Shown: positions 9,135 through 21,600, counted from the stretch's first letter. The stretch: 25,563 nucleotides of DNA from Silene noctiflora (GCA_009801015.1 VHZZ01000019.1:271272-296834), one strand, 5' to 3'. The notes: generated by a model from the sequence alone, not told the origin. Numbers and translations are program-made.

Positions 9135-9634
9135 TTTAAATTTACAATTTATTAAACTACATTTTCAATTTTTATTTTTAATAAAAAAATACATAAATAT
9201 TGTTACACTATTGTAAAAATAAGTCATTTGAAAATTGCGAGATAATCTCCGTAGGGATTGATGAATATTGTATAAATTATTTTGAGTATATATATATGTA
9301 TATGTATTTACGGTATATACTTGCAATACTCGTCAATTAGTGAAGCTAGTTCCATTAGTGAGAATATTACCAAGAATATAAAAGATTTGATTGCAATCCT
9401 CAATTTCATTTCATATTATTTGAGCTGTAGAATAGAATAAAAAGGAATATAACAAGAAATATGCAAGTTGAGCGCAATTTGCTTAGTTGAGAGGGAATAA
9501 TTGAGCGGAAATATGTAAAGAGACGGTTTCCGGAGTCCTAGTAAACCACCGTAGATGACATAAGCATGACACTCATGAACTTTAGAACAATTTTTTTAGA
9601 TTAGATTTATATTACAGACAATAAAGTCGAAAAA
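9135..9634. other. AFC2 upstream region
   Basis: This AT-rich DNA lies upstream of AFC2, with a TATATATATGTATATG tract near 9288-9303. It should contain the AFC2 core promoter. No TATA box can be chosen without a known transcript start. Confidence 0.35.
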
Positions 9635-9643
9635 TTAGGGTTT
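9635..9643 (-). promoter_or_regulatory. Telo-box (AAACCCTAA) upstream of AFC2
   Basis: TTAGGGTTT on the plus strand is the complement of the plant telo-box AAACCCTAA. It lies about 90 bases before the AFC2 start, the usual leader or proximal promoter location for growth-related and RNA-processing genes. Further TTAGGGTTT copies lie near 9966 and 10118 in intron 1. Confidence 0.5.
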
Positions 9644-9698
9644 CCAATTTATTTTATTTTGACCCAAATTCAAGAACAAATACGCATCTATAAACCTC

Positions 9699-9713
9699 AT
9701 GAATTCGATCTAA
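9699..9713 (+). other. Four-codon upstream ORF in AFC2 leader
   Basis: ATGAATTCGATCTAA is a minimal upstream ORF ending 20 bases before the AFC2 ATG at 9734. It could lower initiation at the main start if the transcript begins upstream of it. Function is not shown. Confidence 0.35.
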
Positions 9714-9733
9714 CAATTAGGGTTCTTCGTCGG

Positions 9734-12700
9734 ATGATGGAAATGGAGTATTTGAGAGAAATTCCGCATGGTCAAATGGATCGTCGCCCTAGAAAACGGC
9801 CCCGAATTACTACCTGGGATGCTCCTCAACAATCTAAGGTAAGTTAACGTTTGATTTCATTGTTTTTAGTTCGAATTTGTGATTAAGATTGTGTTTTTGT
9901 TAGTGATTTTGGTTGTTCGAGCTAAAGATTTGATCTTTTGGTGTTTCGAGATTTGGGATGGGGAATTAGGGTTTGTATGAAGGGGATTTGATGTGTGATT
10001 TAGCTGTAATTTTATGATTTTGTTTCAAATTTGTGATGGTTATTGCTGTTTTTTTTGAGAGATTTTGGTTATTTGAGGTAAAGATTTGATATTTTGGTGT
10101 TTTGAGATTAGAGGAATTAGGGTTTTTGTGAAGGGGATTTGATTGAGGTTGTCAAGAAATTAGATGAATGTTTTTGATGTACTCTTAGGGCTTAAATTTG
10201 ATGATTTTGTTTCAAATTTATGATGATTATTGCTGTTTTTGTGAGTGTTTGGGGGATATTTGAGGTAAAGATTTGATCTTTGTGGTACTTTGAGATTAGG
10301 GATGAGGATTAGGGTTATTGTGGAGGCGATTTGATTAAGGTAGTTATTAAGGTTTATTAGATGAATTTTTTTGACGCGCTCTTTAGCGAGATTTGATTAA
10401 GGTTATCATACTTATCAAGTCATTAGATTGATGTTTTTGACGTACTCGTTAGCTGAAATTTGATGGATTTGGTTCATTGAAGGAATCGAAGTGGATCTAA
10501 GTTCCCTGTTCTTTTGGTGGTAGATTGTTTAGGAGATTGATAATTATTGGTGAAATTATTGAGCTGAATGTTGTGCTATTTTCATTCTGTAGCGAGTATT
10601 ACTTATCTAAATCGATTAGAATGGTTTGATATCTTGAAAGAAAGAAGAAAAACTAAATGAAAGTTTGGACTACCATAGTATGGCTTGATATCTCTATTTT
10701 CATTGTCAGTTAAGCTTGAATCCTAGTGAATTACTCAGCATCATTCACGACTGATTCTAGTATTTGTAACCTATCAATCCTTAGATAGAAGAGTTGCATC
10801 ATGATATTAGGGTAGTGATACTAATTCCGCCCTTCCCTTTTTGTAAAGAGTTGGAAAGAGCAAAAAAATACGAATTTCCAATCTTTATCAAGAATTGAAA
10901 CGTTTCAAAATGAAAAGATTTACGATTATAGCTCACTTTTCTGCTTATCTTTGTGATTTGATTAAGCCTGCCATGACTAATGGCTTATTATCGTGGTTTT
11001 AGGTTGTGATAGTTTTTTACGGTTAGATAAAAAGGCTACGAATTATAGCTCCCTCTTCTGCCTGTGTATGTTATTGGATTAAGTATGAGTCACGCATGTA
11101 ACATTCGTCCTTGATCTACTTGATTATGTTTTTTTTTTTCACTTCATTTTAGCATTTATTTTTGTTGTTTTATATACCTTGTTCTTTTGTGCTTCTATTG
11201 TTTTTGCGGACATAAGTTCTTTGTTTCATTTTTCTTCATAAATATGGTTAGAGAGAGGTAAACTTTAGCAAAGTGTGAAAACTTAGATTGCTTTCTTTTA
11301 GTCGGAAATGAATCAATGGCTGTGTGTAGGCTCAGTCAGGATTATATAGTGGCCAAGAGGTTGGCAATTTCACAAGCTTTGGAACTTCAAGGGTACATGT
11401 GGAGCATCCTAATTATGTGAAGGGATTGGTTCATAAAGGCTCTCCACCATGGCGTGATGATGACAAAGATGGGCATTACATTTTTGAGCTTGGAGAAAAT
11501 TTAACACCTCGCTGTAATACACCACATTGCTATTGAGCATATGTTTACTTCTCTCTATTTCTGTGCATATAAAGTTTCATCAATGGAAGACCTTTACTTT
11601 TTTATTACATTTCATGTTGACTAAATTCTTTTCTGTTGTTTCTTGACCATCAGACTATCTTATAGTTCGAAAATAGTGCCCACACGCCACTTACAAATGA
11701 ATTTTTTAAATTGAGTAGTTTCATTTGATGTTGTTAGTCTTACTTCGTTCTCACCTTTTTAATATTACTTCAACCAATTAAAAAAATGTTTCTTGTGTAC
11801 GCGCAGATAAGATTCTTCGGAAGATTGGAGAAGGTTTGTTCTGTTGTTGTTTGATTTGAAATATTTAATACTGGTCAGCGGGTTTCAGAACCTCATTGGA
11901 TGTGTATCTGATCTACAGGAACCTTCGGCCAGGTCCTAGAGTGCTGGGATAGGGAAACGAGAGAGGTGGTTGCTGTAAAGATAATTCGTAGCATTAAGAA
12001 ATATCGTGATGCTGCTATGATTGAAATCGATGTGCTTGAACAGCTTGGGAGGCACAATCGACATAGCAACGGGTATGTGCACCTATTTGTATTTCTCATA
12101 TTGTACCTTTTCAATTCTATGTTTTTTGTTGTTGTCAGGTTTAGCTTGTTTGAGATGAGTTTGTTTACACTGGAGTAAAACATTTGTGTGTGCAGTTGTG
12201 TTCAAATACGAAACTGGTTCGACTATCGTAATCATATTTGTATTGTAAGTATACAAATGTCCATAATATTGTGATTGCTGACCATAACAATTTATGGGGA
12301 TTAAGACTTAAGGATGGATGATTGGTTCAACAGGTATTTGAGATGCTTGGACCAAGCTTATTTGATTTTCTTCGGAAAAACAATTATCGATCCTTTCCAG
12401 TTGATCTAGTTCGTGAGATCGGGAGGCAACTCTTGGAGTGTGTAGCATGTCTGTGGTTTTGTCTTTAATCCTTCATTCATTTTCCAAAAGTAATTTAAAT
12501 AGGGATATCAAACTGTTTTTCATTGATAGCTACATTCTCCTCATGAGCTTAATGTCCGATCTTTTTCAGTTCACCAAGTTCTCTGCTTCCCATTGCATGC
12601 TATCTTAAATCTTTCAGATTCCAAAACTTGTTTTTTTATAAGAATTGTGATAATACTGGTTCTCAATGCACGTTGTCTATTCTTGCAGTCATGCATGATT

Positions 12701-14140
12701 TGCGCCTTGTCCACACTGATCTGAAGCCAGAAAATATACTCTTTATTTCCTCCGAGTATGTAAAAATCCCAGATAGTAAGGTATGCCGTAGTTTCGTTTT
12801 TGATATGCATTTTCATTTGAATGCTAGATACCTGGTTCTTGTTTGACTTTGTTAATTTTATTTTTATAGCTTTCACTTTCAGTTGCTCATATGCTGCTTT
12901 TAGCTCACTTGAAAATTATTATTGTTTCCCATTTTAGGGTACATTCAGAGAGGGAAAGAGATTGCCAAAGTCAAGCGCAATAAAGGTTATTGATTTTGGA
13001 AGTACAGCTCATGGAACGCAAGTTCACAATTACATTGTATCGACAAGGCATTATCGGGCACCTGAGGTCATTTTAGGTATGAAATTTGTGGTGTATGTGG
13101 TCTTGCCATAATTAATCTTTTATTTTTTTTTTTATTTTTTTTTTTAAAAAAATAAAATAAAGTAACCCCTTCCATTTTCTGTGTCCTCCTATCTCTTTTG
13201 AAAGGGCTTGGCTGGAGTTACCCGTGTGATTTATGGAGTGTTGGCTGCATTTTGGCAGAGCTCTGTGCGGTATGACATTCTACTATTGTTTCCGAGATAG
13301 CTTAATATACACATTGATTTCTGAATCAGGTTTGCTTGGTTTTCAGGGAGAAGCATTATTCCAGACGCATGAAAATCTCGAGCATTTGGCAATGATGGAG
13401 AGGGTTCTGGGGCCCTTACCTGATCCTATGCTTAGAAGAGCAGAGTATGTTCAAATTTCTGATCGCATTGTGTGAAAGAGACAGTCTTACAACTTGTGTC
13501 GACTGCTCCATTTACCCGCCTTTATCAACTATTAGTTTGCGTAATGGATAAATGAGTCTGTTTCACACTTCTAACGTGAAGAAAATGTCTTTCGAGAGAC
13601 TAATTGTCGAAATTCATTACCACAGATACCACTTCATGTATAGAATATATATGTAGTGTAGATAGTTTCTCTTTGATTGATCAAGTACTAAAATCCCATA
13701 TCACTGTTACTAGCTGACTGATTTAAGCAGAAAATGAAAATAACACATTTGATTGACTATTACTAATTTCAGCCCCATGGATTTTTTTTATTGAACAGTC
13801 GACATGCTGAAAAGTATATTCGAAGAGGAAGGCTGAACTGGCCTGAAGGTGCCACTTCCAGGGATAGCATCAAAGCTGTTCTGAAACTTCCCCGTCTTCA
13901 GGTAACTCTTCTGTTTGACTTTTTTCCTCCTTGTTTGTTCCATGTTGGTAATGAAATGAATATGGGTAAACATTAGTAAATTTTTGTTTCCAGAACATAG
14001 TGATGCAACACGTGGATCACTCCGCTGGAGAACTTATTGACCTCTTGCAAGCACTTCTTCAATATGATCCTTCCGTGAGAATGACAGCTAAAGAAGCTCT
14101 AAGGCACCCCTTCTTTGCACGGAGCCGTTTGAGGTTTTGA
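9734..14140 (+). CDS. AFC2: AFC2-type LAMMER (CLK) dual-specificity protein kinase
   Basis: LAMMER kinases are nuclear and phosphorylate SR splicing factors. Exons: 9734-9838, 11330-11513, 11807-11833, 11919-12072, 12196-12244, 12334-12448, 12689-12780, 12938-13076, 13205-13269, 13347-13444, 13799-13901, 13994-14140. All introns are GT-AG and phases close to 425 residues, against about 427 for Arabidopsis AFC2 as I recall it. The start is one of three in-frame ATGs ([24 protein letters not shown]...), chosen because AFC2 starts MEME. Catalytic features: Gly loop IGEGTFGQV (103-111), VAVK with K126, HTDLKPEN with D222, DFGS with D261, and the diagnostic [12 protein letters not shown] (322-333). 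The C-terminus keeps [11 protein letters not shown] and HPFFARSR, characteristic of AFC2 rather than AFC1 or AFC3. Exon 3 is a 27-base microexon. Intron 1 is 1491 bases. The intron 6 donor (GCAT|GTCTGT) is weak. Confidence 0.95.
9905..10335 (+). repeat. Tandem duplications inside AFC2 intron 1
   Basis: The word AAAGATTTGAT recurs at 9924, 10080 and 10267 (spacing 156 and 187). Each is followed by TTTGGTGTTTTGAGAT-like and GAATTAGGG-like words and, in units 1 and 2, GATTTTGTTTCAAATTT. A further pair of GATTTGATTAAGG ... TTTTTGACG words follows to about 10450. These diverged duplications enlarge a T/G-rich first intron. Confidence 0.75.
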
Positions 14141-14500
14141 AGGATGTCACCACCATGGTATTTCATTTTGGTTTGCTACAATCTCACATAATCAGGGATC
14201 GTGGCCTGAATGTGGCCGTTGCGCCATAAATGCGGCGATACGGCCCCAAAATGTGGTTGCAACAATATTCAAGACATCGCATTTTGATGTCGCATCCCAG
14301 ATTTAATACCATGGTCACCATTGTTGTTCCTTGTACGACTTGTTGCATCTCTGATCACCATAGAGTAAATACATGTCCGTTTCAACAAATTTCGCTCCAA
14401 AGTCTGGGAAAAATTAGATCCATACTTCTCTATTCGCCATTATTACTTTTTTTTTTCCTGACAGGAGTTCTGTAAACAAAGATGTTTGAGAGCAATTCAT
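14141..14500 (+). other. AFC2 3' UTR region, possible 3' UTR intron
   Basis: After the stop, ACCATG|GTATTT (donor at 14158) and a T10-rich tract ending CCTGACAG (14464) could define a 307-base intron within the 3' UTR. Inside it, about 14190-14345 is GC-richer, with recurring GCGGC/GATGTCGCAT words like a small inserted repeat. A splice prediction only. Confidence 0.3.
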
Positions 14501-15681
14501 CTTTAAGCCCTTTTAACCGAATTCATTTTCTTAGCCCTCATGTTGCCTTTTTTATTTCCGGAGCATTTATTTTCTATTATTGTGATCTGAAATTTCGTGT
14601 TGAGATGCTATAAAAGTTCAGGAAAATGTCATTGCTGCTTTTGCATAATTACCAGCATGTTTCGATGGCTGTGACTTAGCACGAAATTAAGGCATATTGC
14701 CCTAGAACCGAAGATACAAAAGGTAAGGGTGCGGGTAAGGGTGCCGTGTCACTGACCCTTTGGTCTTTGCCATGTCTGGTTATAGTTACCACAGTCAATA
14801 ATAGTTTATCGTGCCTTGTAAGCCATTAACTTCTCCTTTCAAGACCCACTATGAGTGGCCGTGATGGGATGAATTGAAATTGTCAACACGGAGAACGATT
14901 TTTGTCGTCCATCGTTGATAACCCACCATGCACCGTCTAGAGGCCATAGTGAAAATGACGTGATTCATCGCTTTTTTGTGAATTCTAGATGCTTAGAAAC
15001 AATTTCCGATTTATCAAAACACCGTCTTTCATGAAGAATGTATTATTACCCGATCAACTTTCGAAACTACCATGGGATCAAAGCATCAGGAATCTAGATT
15101 ACCATGACAGTATCCAAGATGTCGTCGTCAACACATTGAATGTGCATTACTAGGATACTACCGGAATTTTCATAGGAATCTAACTTCGCGCCTGATGAAC
15201 CTATCACGACTATATACTCTATGAGCCAGCTATCACGACAATATATACCGTAATTGACATTATAAGGCCAACTTATGTAGTCAACTGCCTTGCCACCACA
15301 ATGCCCATTGTCGTTTATCGTGTTTCAACTCACTTGAGTCCCTACTGGATGTCAAATCTAATTGCCAAATTAAGTAGGATAAAGCGAAAACAAACTTAAG
15401 AGAGCACCGATTTTCCTGTCAACACAAGCTCCAACTGTACATGTCAATCATGCAAGTGTGATTGATTTTGTTACAAAAACAGCCACCCATATAACACTTG
15501 CGTTGGAACCATTTAGTGCATGCCATAATTAAGAAGGCCATAATACCCGATGAGGCCAAACAGGTACGTGAGACCTGCGCAAAAGAGGCTATACAACACT
15601 GTAACATCCTTAAACAAAGATGTGTTGACAAACCGTGATCTAGTCATGAGTACCAAAATGTCACGGGCAACTTAGTAGGGT
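14501..15681. other. Spacer between the AFC2 and coilin 3' ends
   Basis: Nothing here is recognised as a gene. A GGTAAGGGTGCGGGTAAGGG tract with GCCGTGTCACTGACCC lies at about 14722-14760. About 14830-15640 has a more balanced composition than the flanking AT-rich DNA and holds a near-repeat of CTATCACGAC (about 15205 and 15230), but no sustained open frame. It is probably a decayed insertion plus the 3' UTRs of the two convergent genes. Confidence 0.4.
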
Positions 15682-18600
15682 TCATGCACCATTTTCAGCA
15701 TTTTGTGCTCTTAATCTAGCCATAGTGGGCCCGATGGCACTGCTTCTTAAGCTTCTGTAAGACCATGGCCGCTTAGCTGCAGTCTCTTTCTTGTTCCAAT
15801 TATCTTCCTGCATTAGCTGTGCTTTCTTTGCTGAGACCGCCTCAGTTATCTCTTCCCACACATCTTTTTTACCGTTAGCTGTGACGGAAAAAAACACAAT
15901 CAGTTTAATATAATAGTCGTAACTCTTTAAGAGACTGTAACATAGGGGAAAACATGTACATGTACCCATCGTAATGGTCCAAGAATTAGTATCTTCAATT
16001 CTTCATAACAGCTTTTGTTTCACAGTAAATCTTTTGGTTTAACAAGAGTCACTTTTGTCGTTTACAGCAATAGCATTGGCATTATAAGTTCCATTTATAA
16101 CACTTGCAAATGCTTTTGTAAGGGTCTCCTTTCAAGGCGGTTCTAAAAACACTGGCTTTATTATCTAGTTTCATATTTCTGGTAAGAATATGCATAGGTG
16201 AAAGTGGGGAACTCATTGATTGGAGTCGAGCCATACCAGGATCAGGGGTAGGCGGCTTTTGATTGCCGAGATCTGAAGCAACTTTTTTAGCATCATCTTG
16301 TACTTCATTGTCCTTCTTAGTTGTTGGAGTAGAACTGCCAATTTTGCCTTCTGAATGAGTCAAGTCGCCAAGCTTCATGATACGTACTTCATTCAGCGAA
16401 TGGAAATCTGTCTGAAATTGAATGTAAAAGCATCTTAGCATCTCAACTCGAAAAACTATTGCCAGTTAAAAAGATACAAGCTTAAATTACATAAATTCTC
16501 AAAAGAAACCATCTTGGAGATTATTTTTGTGGGATCACTACATTTATCGACAAGTTAATTACTCATTTATAAATTTAATTCAACCGTCATTAATTTGACG
16601 TCTCACAAGAAAAACTACCAGGTTAATAATTAAGGGAGTTCTTGTATGAAAATGGTAAGAACCCAAGTGCTGTAGTACTAAAGAGAAACTTGGTAACGAT
16701 CACGCTAAATATGAATCATTTATATCAGGTGTTACATAGTTTCTATTTGATTGATACCTCTAAGGATCCATCTTCACTGTAAACTGAAGACCCAAGAGGT
16801 GGTTCATCATCATCATCATGATCATGGTTCTTTGGGAGGTTAAGTGGATACTCCGGCACCGGAACAAGTTTAATCATATTGGACTCTGGTTCAAATGATG
16901 TAACTTTCCCTACCTGTAAAATGTGCCAAAGTACAGTAATTAGCCAAACATATACACAATGCACAAATAATTGTACAAGTCTGATTAAATATTAATCATA
17001 TAACTAAATGAGGTATACCAAAATTTAACAAGTAATCAGGGCGGTCTCATACAAAATTTACCATAAAAAATGTCATGAATAATTGAAGGACAACTATTTT
17101 AAAAATAATAGGATCGTACCCGGAAAGGAGACAGCTCTGGGCACCAGGATGAAGATAACTCCAATAAGCGGTAAGCGATAACGTCTCCCGCCTGCCATGT
17201 GGAATAAATACAACTCTCAAAACAATACTTGTATAAAGCATCGGTGGGCCAAGTGGCTCTGTAAATATTAGCTTTGTCCAATAAAAAAAAGTTCCGAGAT
17301 TTCTAATTTACCAATCCAATGTCGACATATCAGACTCCAGGTTTAACCATCATCTCAAGGATACCTCACAGAGTCACAGACTCAGACTCACGGGACAAGC
17401 CCTACACATTATTATGGAGCTTATACATTGTCTCAGAAACACCAAATGACAGGACACTGAGGAACTTGCAATAATACAGAACTACGATATGCGAGGTATG
17501 TGTTACTTTTGAAAGATGCAGCAGTATACTAGACATATAGGAGCAAGTTTTTATACAAATGTGGGAAATGCCAGCTAATTTAAACATTGGAACTAGATTA
17601 CGCAGAGAAACATAAATAATTACATAGAAGAAACAAACCTTTGGCGAGTCCACTAGAGGAATTAGCTTGTCAAAGTTGACTGACTTTTTACTCGAGTGAT
17701 GCTTTTTATCAGCCCATGTATTATTAAATTGACCATTAATTTCCCTTGATTCTTGCCACGAAGAGGTTGACTGGTTTCTATCATCCCATGCACTAGAAGA
17801 ATGAGTATTGCCATTTCTTGATTCCTTCCACGTGGAGGTTTGGCCCCATTTCTGACCTTTTCTTTTACTCGTGATTCCATTCCAGCAATATGCTTCCTGA
17901 AACATGTATTCATGCAGTAAAAAGATTTAGATGACGCTGGCAGGGTGAAATAATTGCAAAGCCACATTAATGATTTGCACATTGTACTATTGTAGATAAC
18001 ACTACCCAAGGAAATCCGAACATAAATAACACTTCCTACACTTCTCTTTTTCTGTCCCCTTATTGCTTTTAGCATTAAGGATTCAAACAATGGATACAAA
18101 ATGAGAATAAAGGGCAGGTACATTAAAAATGAAGAGCAATCAACGCTTGCTTAAAAAATTAAACCTTTTACTATCACTAGCGTAACCAATATTACCAATC
18201 ATAATTCCGAATTTCTGATCAAACGACACATCATCCATGCGGAACACTCTAGTGTTTCTTATTTATTCTCGTGTTGTAAATCTGTGAGCATAATCAAAGG
18301 TTTATGTTTCATCTTCTTGACAAAGGGAGAAAGTAAGAGGTTGGCTGAGGACAGAGGAGTGGTTGGGGAGATGACATAGGGTGAAATGCTAAGGATGGGG
18401 GAAGAGGACAGGGGATTGGGCCATTGGGGTGCATAGGAGGCTTGTGGGGAGGAGCGAGAGTGACAACGTTGACACTCAAAGAAGAGAGCCAACAATTCAA
18501 ATTGCAAACAGTTGTATTTAATAGCAAGATATATTGGAACTAAATCTCAGTCTCAACTCTCAAACTCTTGGACTCGGTTGTCATGCTTGATTTTTGCCAT

Positions 18601-21600
18601 TGCGATGTAAACACGGCTGGGGTAAACTTTCACTCTTTCAAACCTTAACAACATGGTCGTGATGCAGTGTCATGACTGATATGTTATACCATGTTTAGTA
18701 GTATTTTGATAGAAAAGGGAAATGAGAAATGGTACACACAAGCAAATTAGAAATTTAGATAAATGCATACCACACCTTTACTATTTGATTATCTGAGACA
18801 TTTTTGGCGCCTGAGTGGTCTTCCCAAGTATCGTTCTCGGTTGGGTTAACATCAAAAGCATTTGCTCCTTGATTTTCTTCACTATCTTTCACTGTAACCA
18901 AAAAACGTTTTATGAGTTGAACAGGCAACATCATTCATTTTAACTTTGGCCCTTGGCGACAGACCAGAGAAAAAACCACTTCATCAATTAGAAGCGTAGG
19001 AACACATTCATTCAGATTTATAAGTGCCAACTTGCGAAACATCATAGCGGGCATATCAAGAAACCAGGAAAAGATGAATAGGAGGAACAGATCCGTTATT
19101 TTAAGAAAGACAAATCACAGCTTTGCAAATATTCATATAACCTCAGAGATCATTTATTAAAAGCTTTCGGCTATGCGATCTTTGCTTTTTCCTGCTTCTT
19201 ATAGAGGGAATAGAATCATATTCCATGCTATATAATACAAGAATACTTCAGGAGTTCAGGTTTCCAATCAAGTAAAGTTGTCAATTTGTTGTAAATATAT
19301 CCCTACCTATCTCCAATAGCTGTCGGTGACTTGTCATGTCTAATTGCACGTGTATGAAATTGGTACAAAAAGACATTACTTCTATCATCCTTGACATGAT
19401 AGCATAATTCTGAAAAGCAAAGACAAAGTAGTACCTTTTCCGGAAGATGTAAATCGTATAAGACCAGGTCGAATCACTACTGGGACAAGGTCACCCTCTG
19501 CATCACTATCTTCATCATATTGCTGTATGATGTTAGCCACCATCTCTTTCTTAGAACCTGTATCTATAGTCATATCTTTCACAGGCTGTTCTCTATCACA
19601 CAGCTGCTGTAGACATAGAAAAGGTGTCCATTAATATTGAGAATCAGATTTGAAGTGCATAAACGAAATTGTATGCCCTCCGATTCACAAATACTTCCCT
19701 TTTTGCCTCTTCTGGTTGATTCATAATAAGTTCTATTTTCTTTTGTGTGAACTTTTTTAGTAGTAAATGGCTTTATTATCATAAATTTAAAGGGTGAATT
19801 GGCCATTTGGCCCATTTTTAGTTCACTCTTTGGGTTCACTTCTGCATAACTCGCCCACTTTACCAGTACACCCATTTTTTCATTGTTCTCCTTAAATGAC
19901 TTTTGCTAAATTCGTACCTCAACCTTCTTAGCTGCATCACTCTCCGACCTTTTCAGAATCCTCTTTTTCTTCTTGCGCAAAGTAGATCTGCTTACCTGGG
20001 AAGAAATGAAACCAAAAAAATATCCACAAACGGGAAGTTCCACAGTCAAAGCCTTTTATGGAAACACTTGTTAAGGAAACAAAAGACTGAAGTAACAGAA
20101 CTTGGCTACTGGTACGACAATGACAAAGAAAAGGACAAAGCCAGTGCTGTAGTTAGACCTGTCAAAACTCAAACCCGAAAATCCGACATGGCCGACCCGT
20201 TTTCAGGGTCACAAACCCGGTTTTTTCGACCTGTAACCCGTTTGACCCGAACCCGAAATGACCCGTTATTTTAGGGTTGAGACCCAACCTGAACGGGTCG
20301 ACCCGTTGGGTCAAAGGTAAATCAAGAATTTTATTAAAATATTAATATTTATATATTATATTTGAAAAAAATAGTTAAAAATTGTTTTTTTTGTTATTAA
20401 AAATTACAAATACAACTAAAAAGTCAATTTTATATAACTTTTATAATACTTAATAATAAAATAATTATTAAAAAAATTTAATTTAATAGTTATGTCAATA
20501 TAATTAATGTAAACGTTGAAATAATTAATGTAAACGTTGAATATGATTAAAATATTAATTTTAAATCTATTTTACCATTTTAAAAATTATTTTTTAAAAT
20601 AAAAAAATAGATTAAAAAGACGTTATAAATTATTTCTTGACCCGTATTCTGACCATAACCCGACCCGTATTCTGACCCGACCCGGGACCTGACCTGCCCG
20701 ACCCGTTTGATAGGTCTAGCTGTAGTTAACAGTTTAGCACCTAATAATACTCCCTCATATTTCTCTAAAAATGATTCATGTAGTTCTGGCACAAATAATT
20801 AGGAGAGCAAGTGCGCCATAAGAGGATTTCACAACCACAAAATCGTCTATCATAGAAATTATGTAAGTTTATTGATTGAGCCGGAAAAGCAACCTGGAGC
20901 CTTTCCTCATAATACAGGGTAGTAGGGAATTAAAAACTATATTACTTTTTAAGTATAACCCGACTAGTATTCCTCAAACTTCCAAGATTCAAATACACCT
21001 CAGAAAAAAAAAAAGCAGAAATAAGTCTCCAAGCTAGAAGCAGTTGACAATAATATGGATATGAAACAGTTGCATGATGAAGTAAATTTGGGGTAATAAA
21101 TTTCAACAATCACCTATCCCAGGGAGGGTATGTACGTAGCAATTACCAAAGTCGCATATAAAACAGAATGTTATAAAATTTGAGAGGAGCCAAAGCCTCA
21201 TTCAATTCGAAAAACTGAACATAGTTATTTGTTTTAGGTGAGACTAAAAAAAGTAATAATCACTATTTATATGGTTTTAATTTAATTTTCGTGGTCAAAG
21301 AAGGTTGACATTGACCAATATTTTCTCAGAATATTAAGTAGTTGCAACTTTAAAAAATGATAAGATGAAAATAATTATTTTGGTCAATTGAACATGACAA
21401 ACATAACATTGTATCCCTACATAAATTCGGAGAAATTAATGATCAAAGTCAAAATAGGTTGATCACCCAAGTCAAATGGGAACAGTAAATTTAGGATGGA
21501 TGTAGTACAAGTTTACTACTTGGCGTGTCAGATTGGATAACTGTGACAGAATATCGGACAGGACAGGTGTTCTACCTTCTTTGTTTTATCAGGCATTGCA

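Noticed and set aside
9659-9733. An N-terminal extension of AFC2 from 9659
   Set aside because: It would start at a TTG. Known AFC2 proteins begin MEME..., matching the ATG cluster at 9734-9743.
12628-12846. A separate short ORF containing [11 protein letters not shown]
   Set aside because: It is AFC2 exon 7 (12689-12780) read into its flanking introns.
18259-18527. Pro/Ser-rich minus-strand open frames in coilin intron 8
   Set aside because: Low-complexity translation of a purine-rich stretch, with no splice sites joining it in phase; exon 8 to exon 9 joins cleanly without it.
19903-20274. A 123-codon plus-strand open frame in coilin intron 5
   Set aside because: It runs antisense over coilin exon 6 and into the ACCCG-rich MITE end. 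Its RPVKTQTRK-like content comes from simple repeats.
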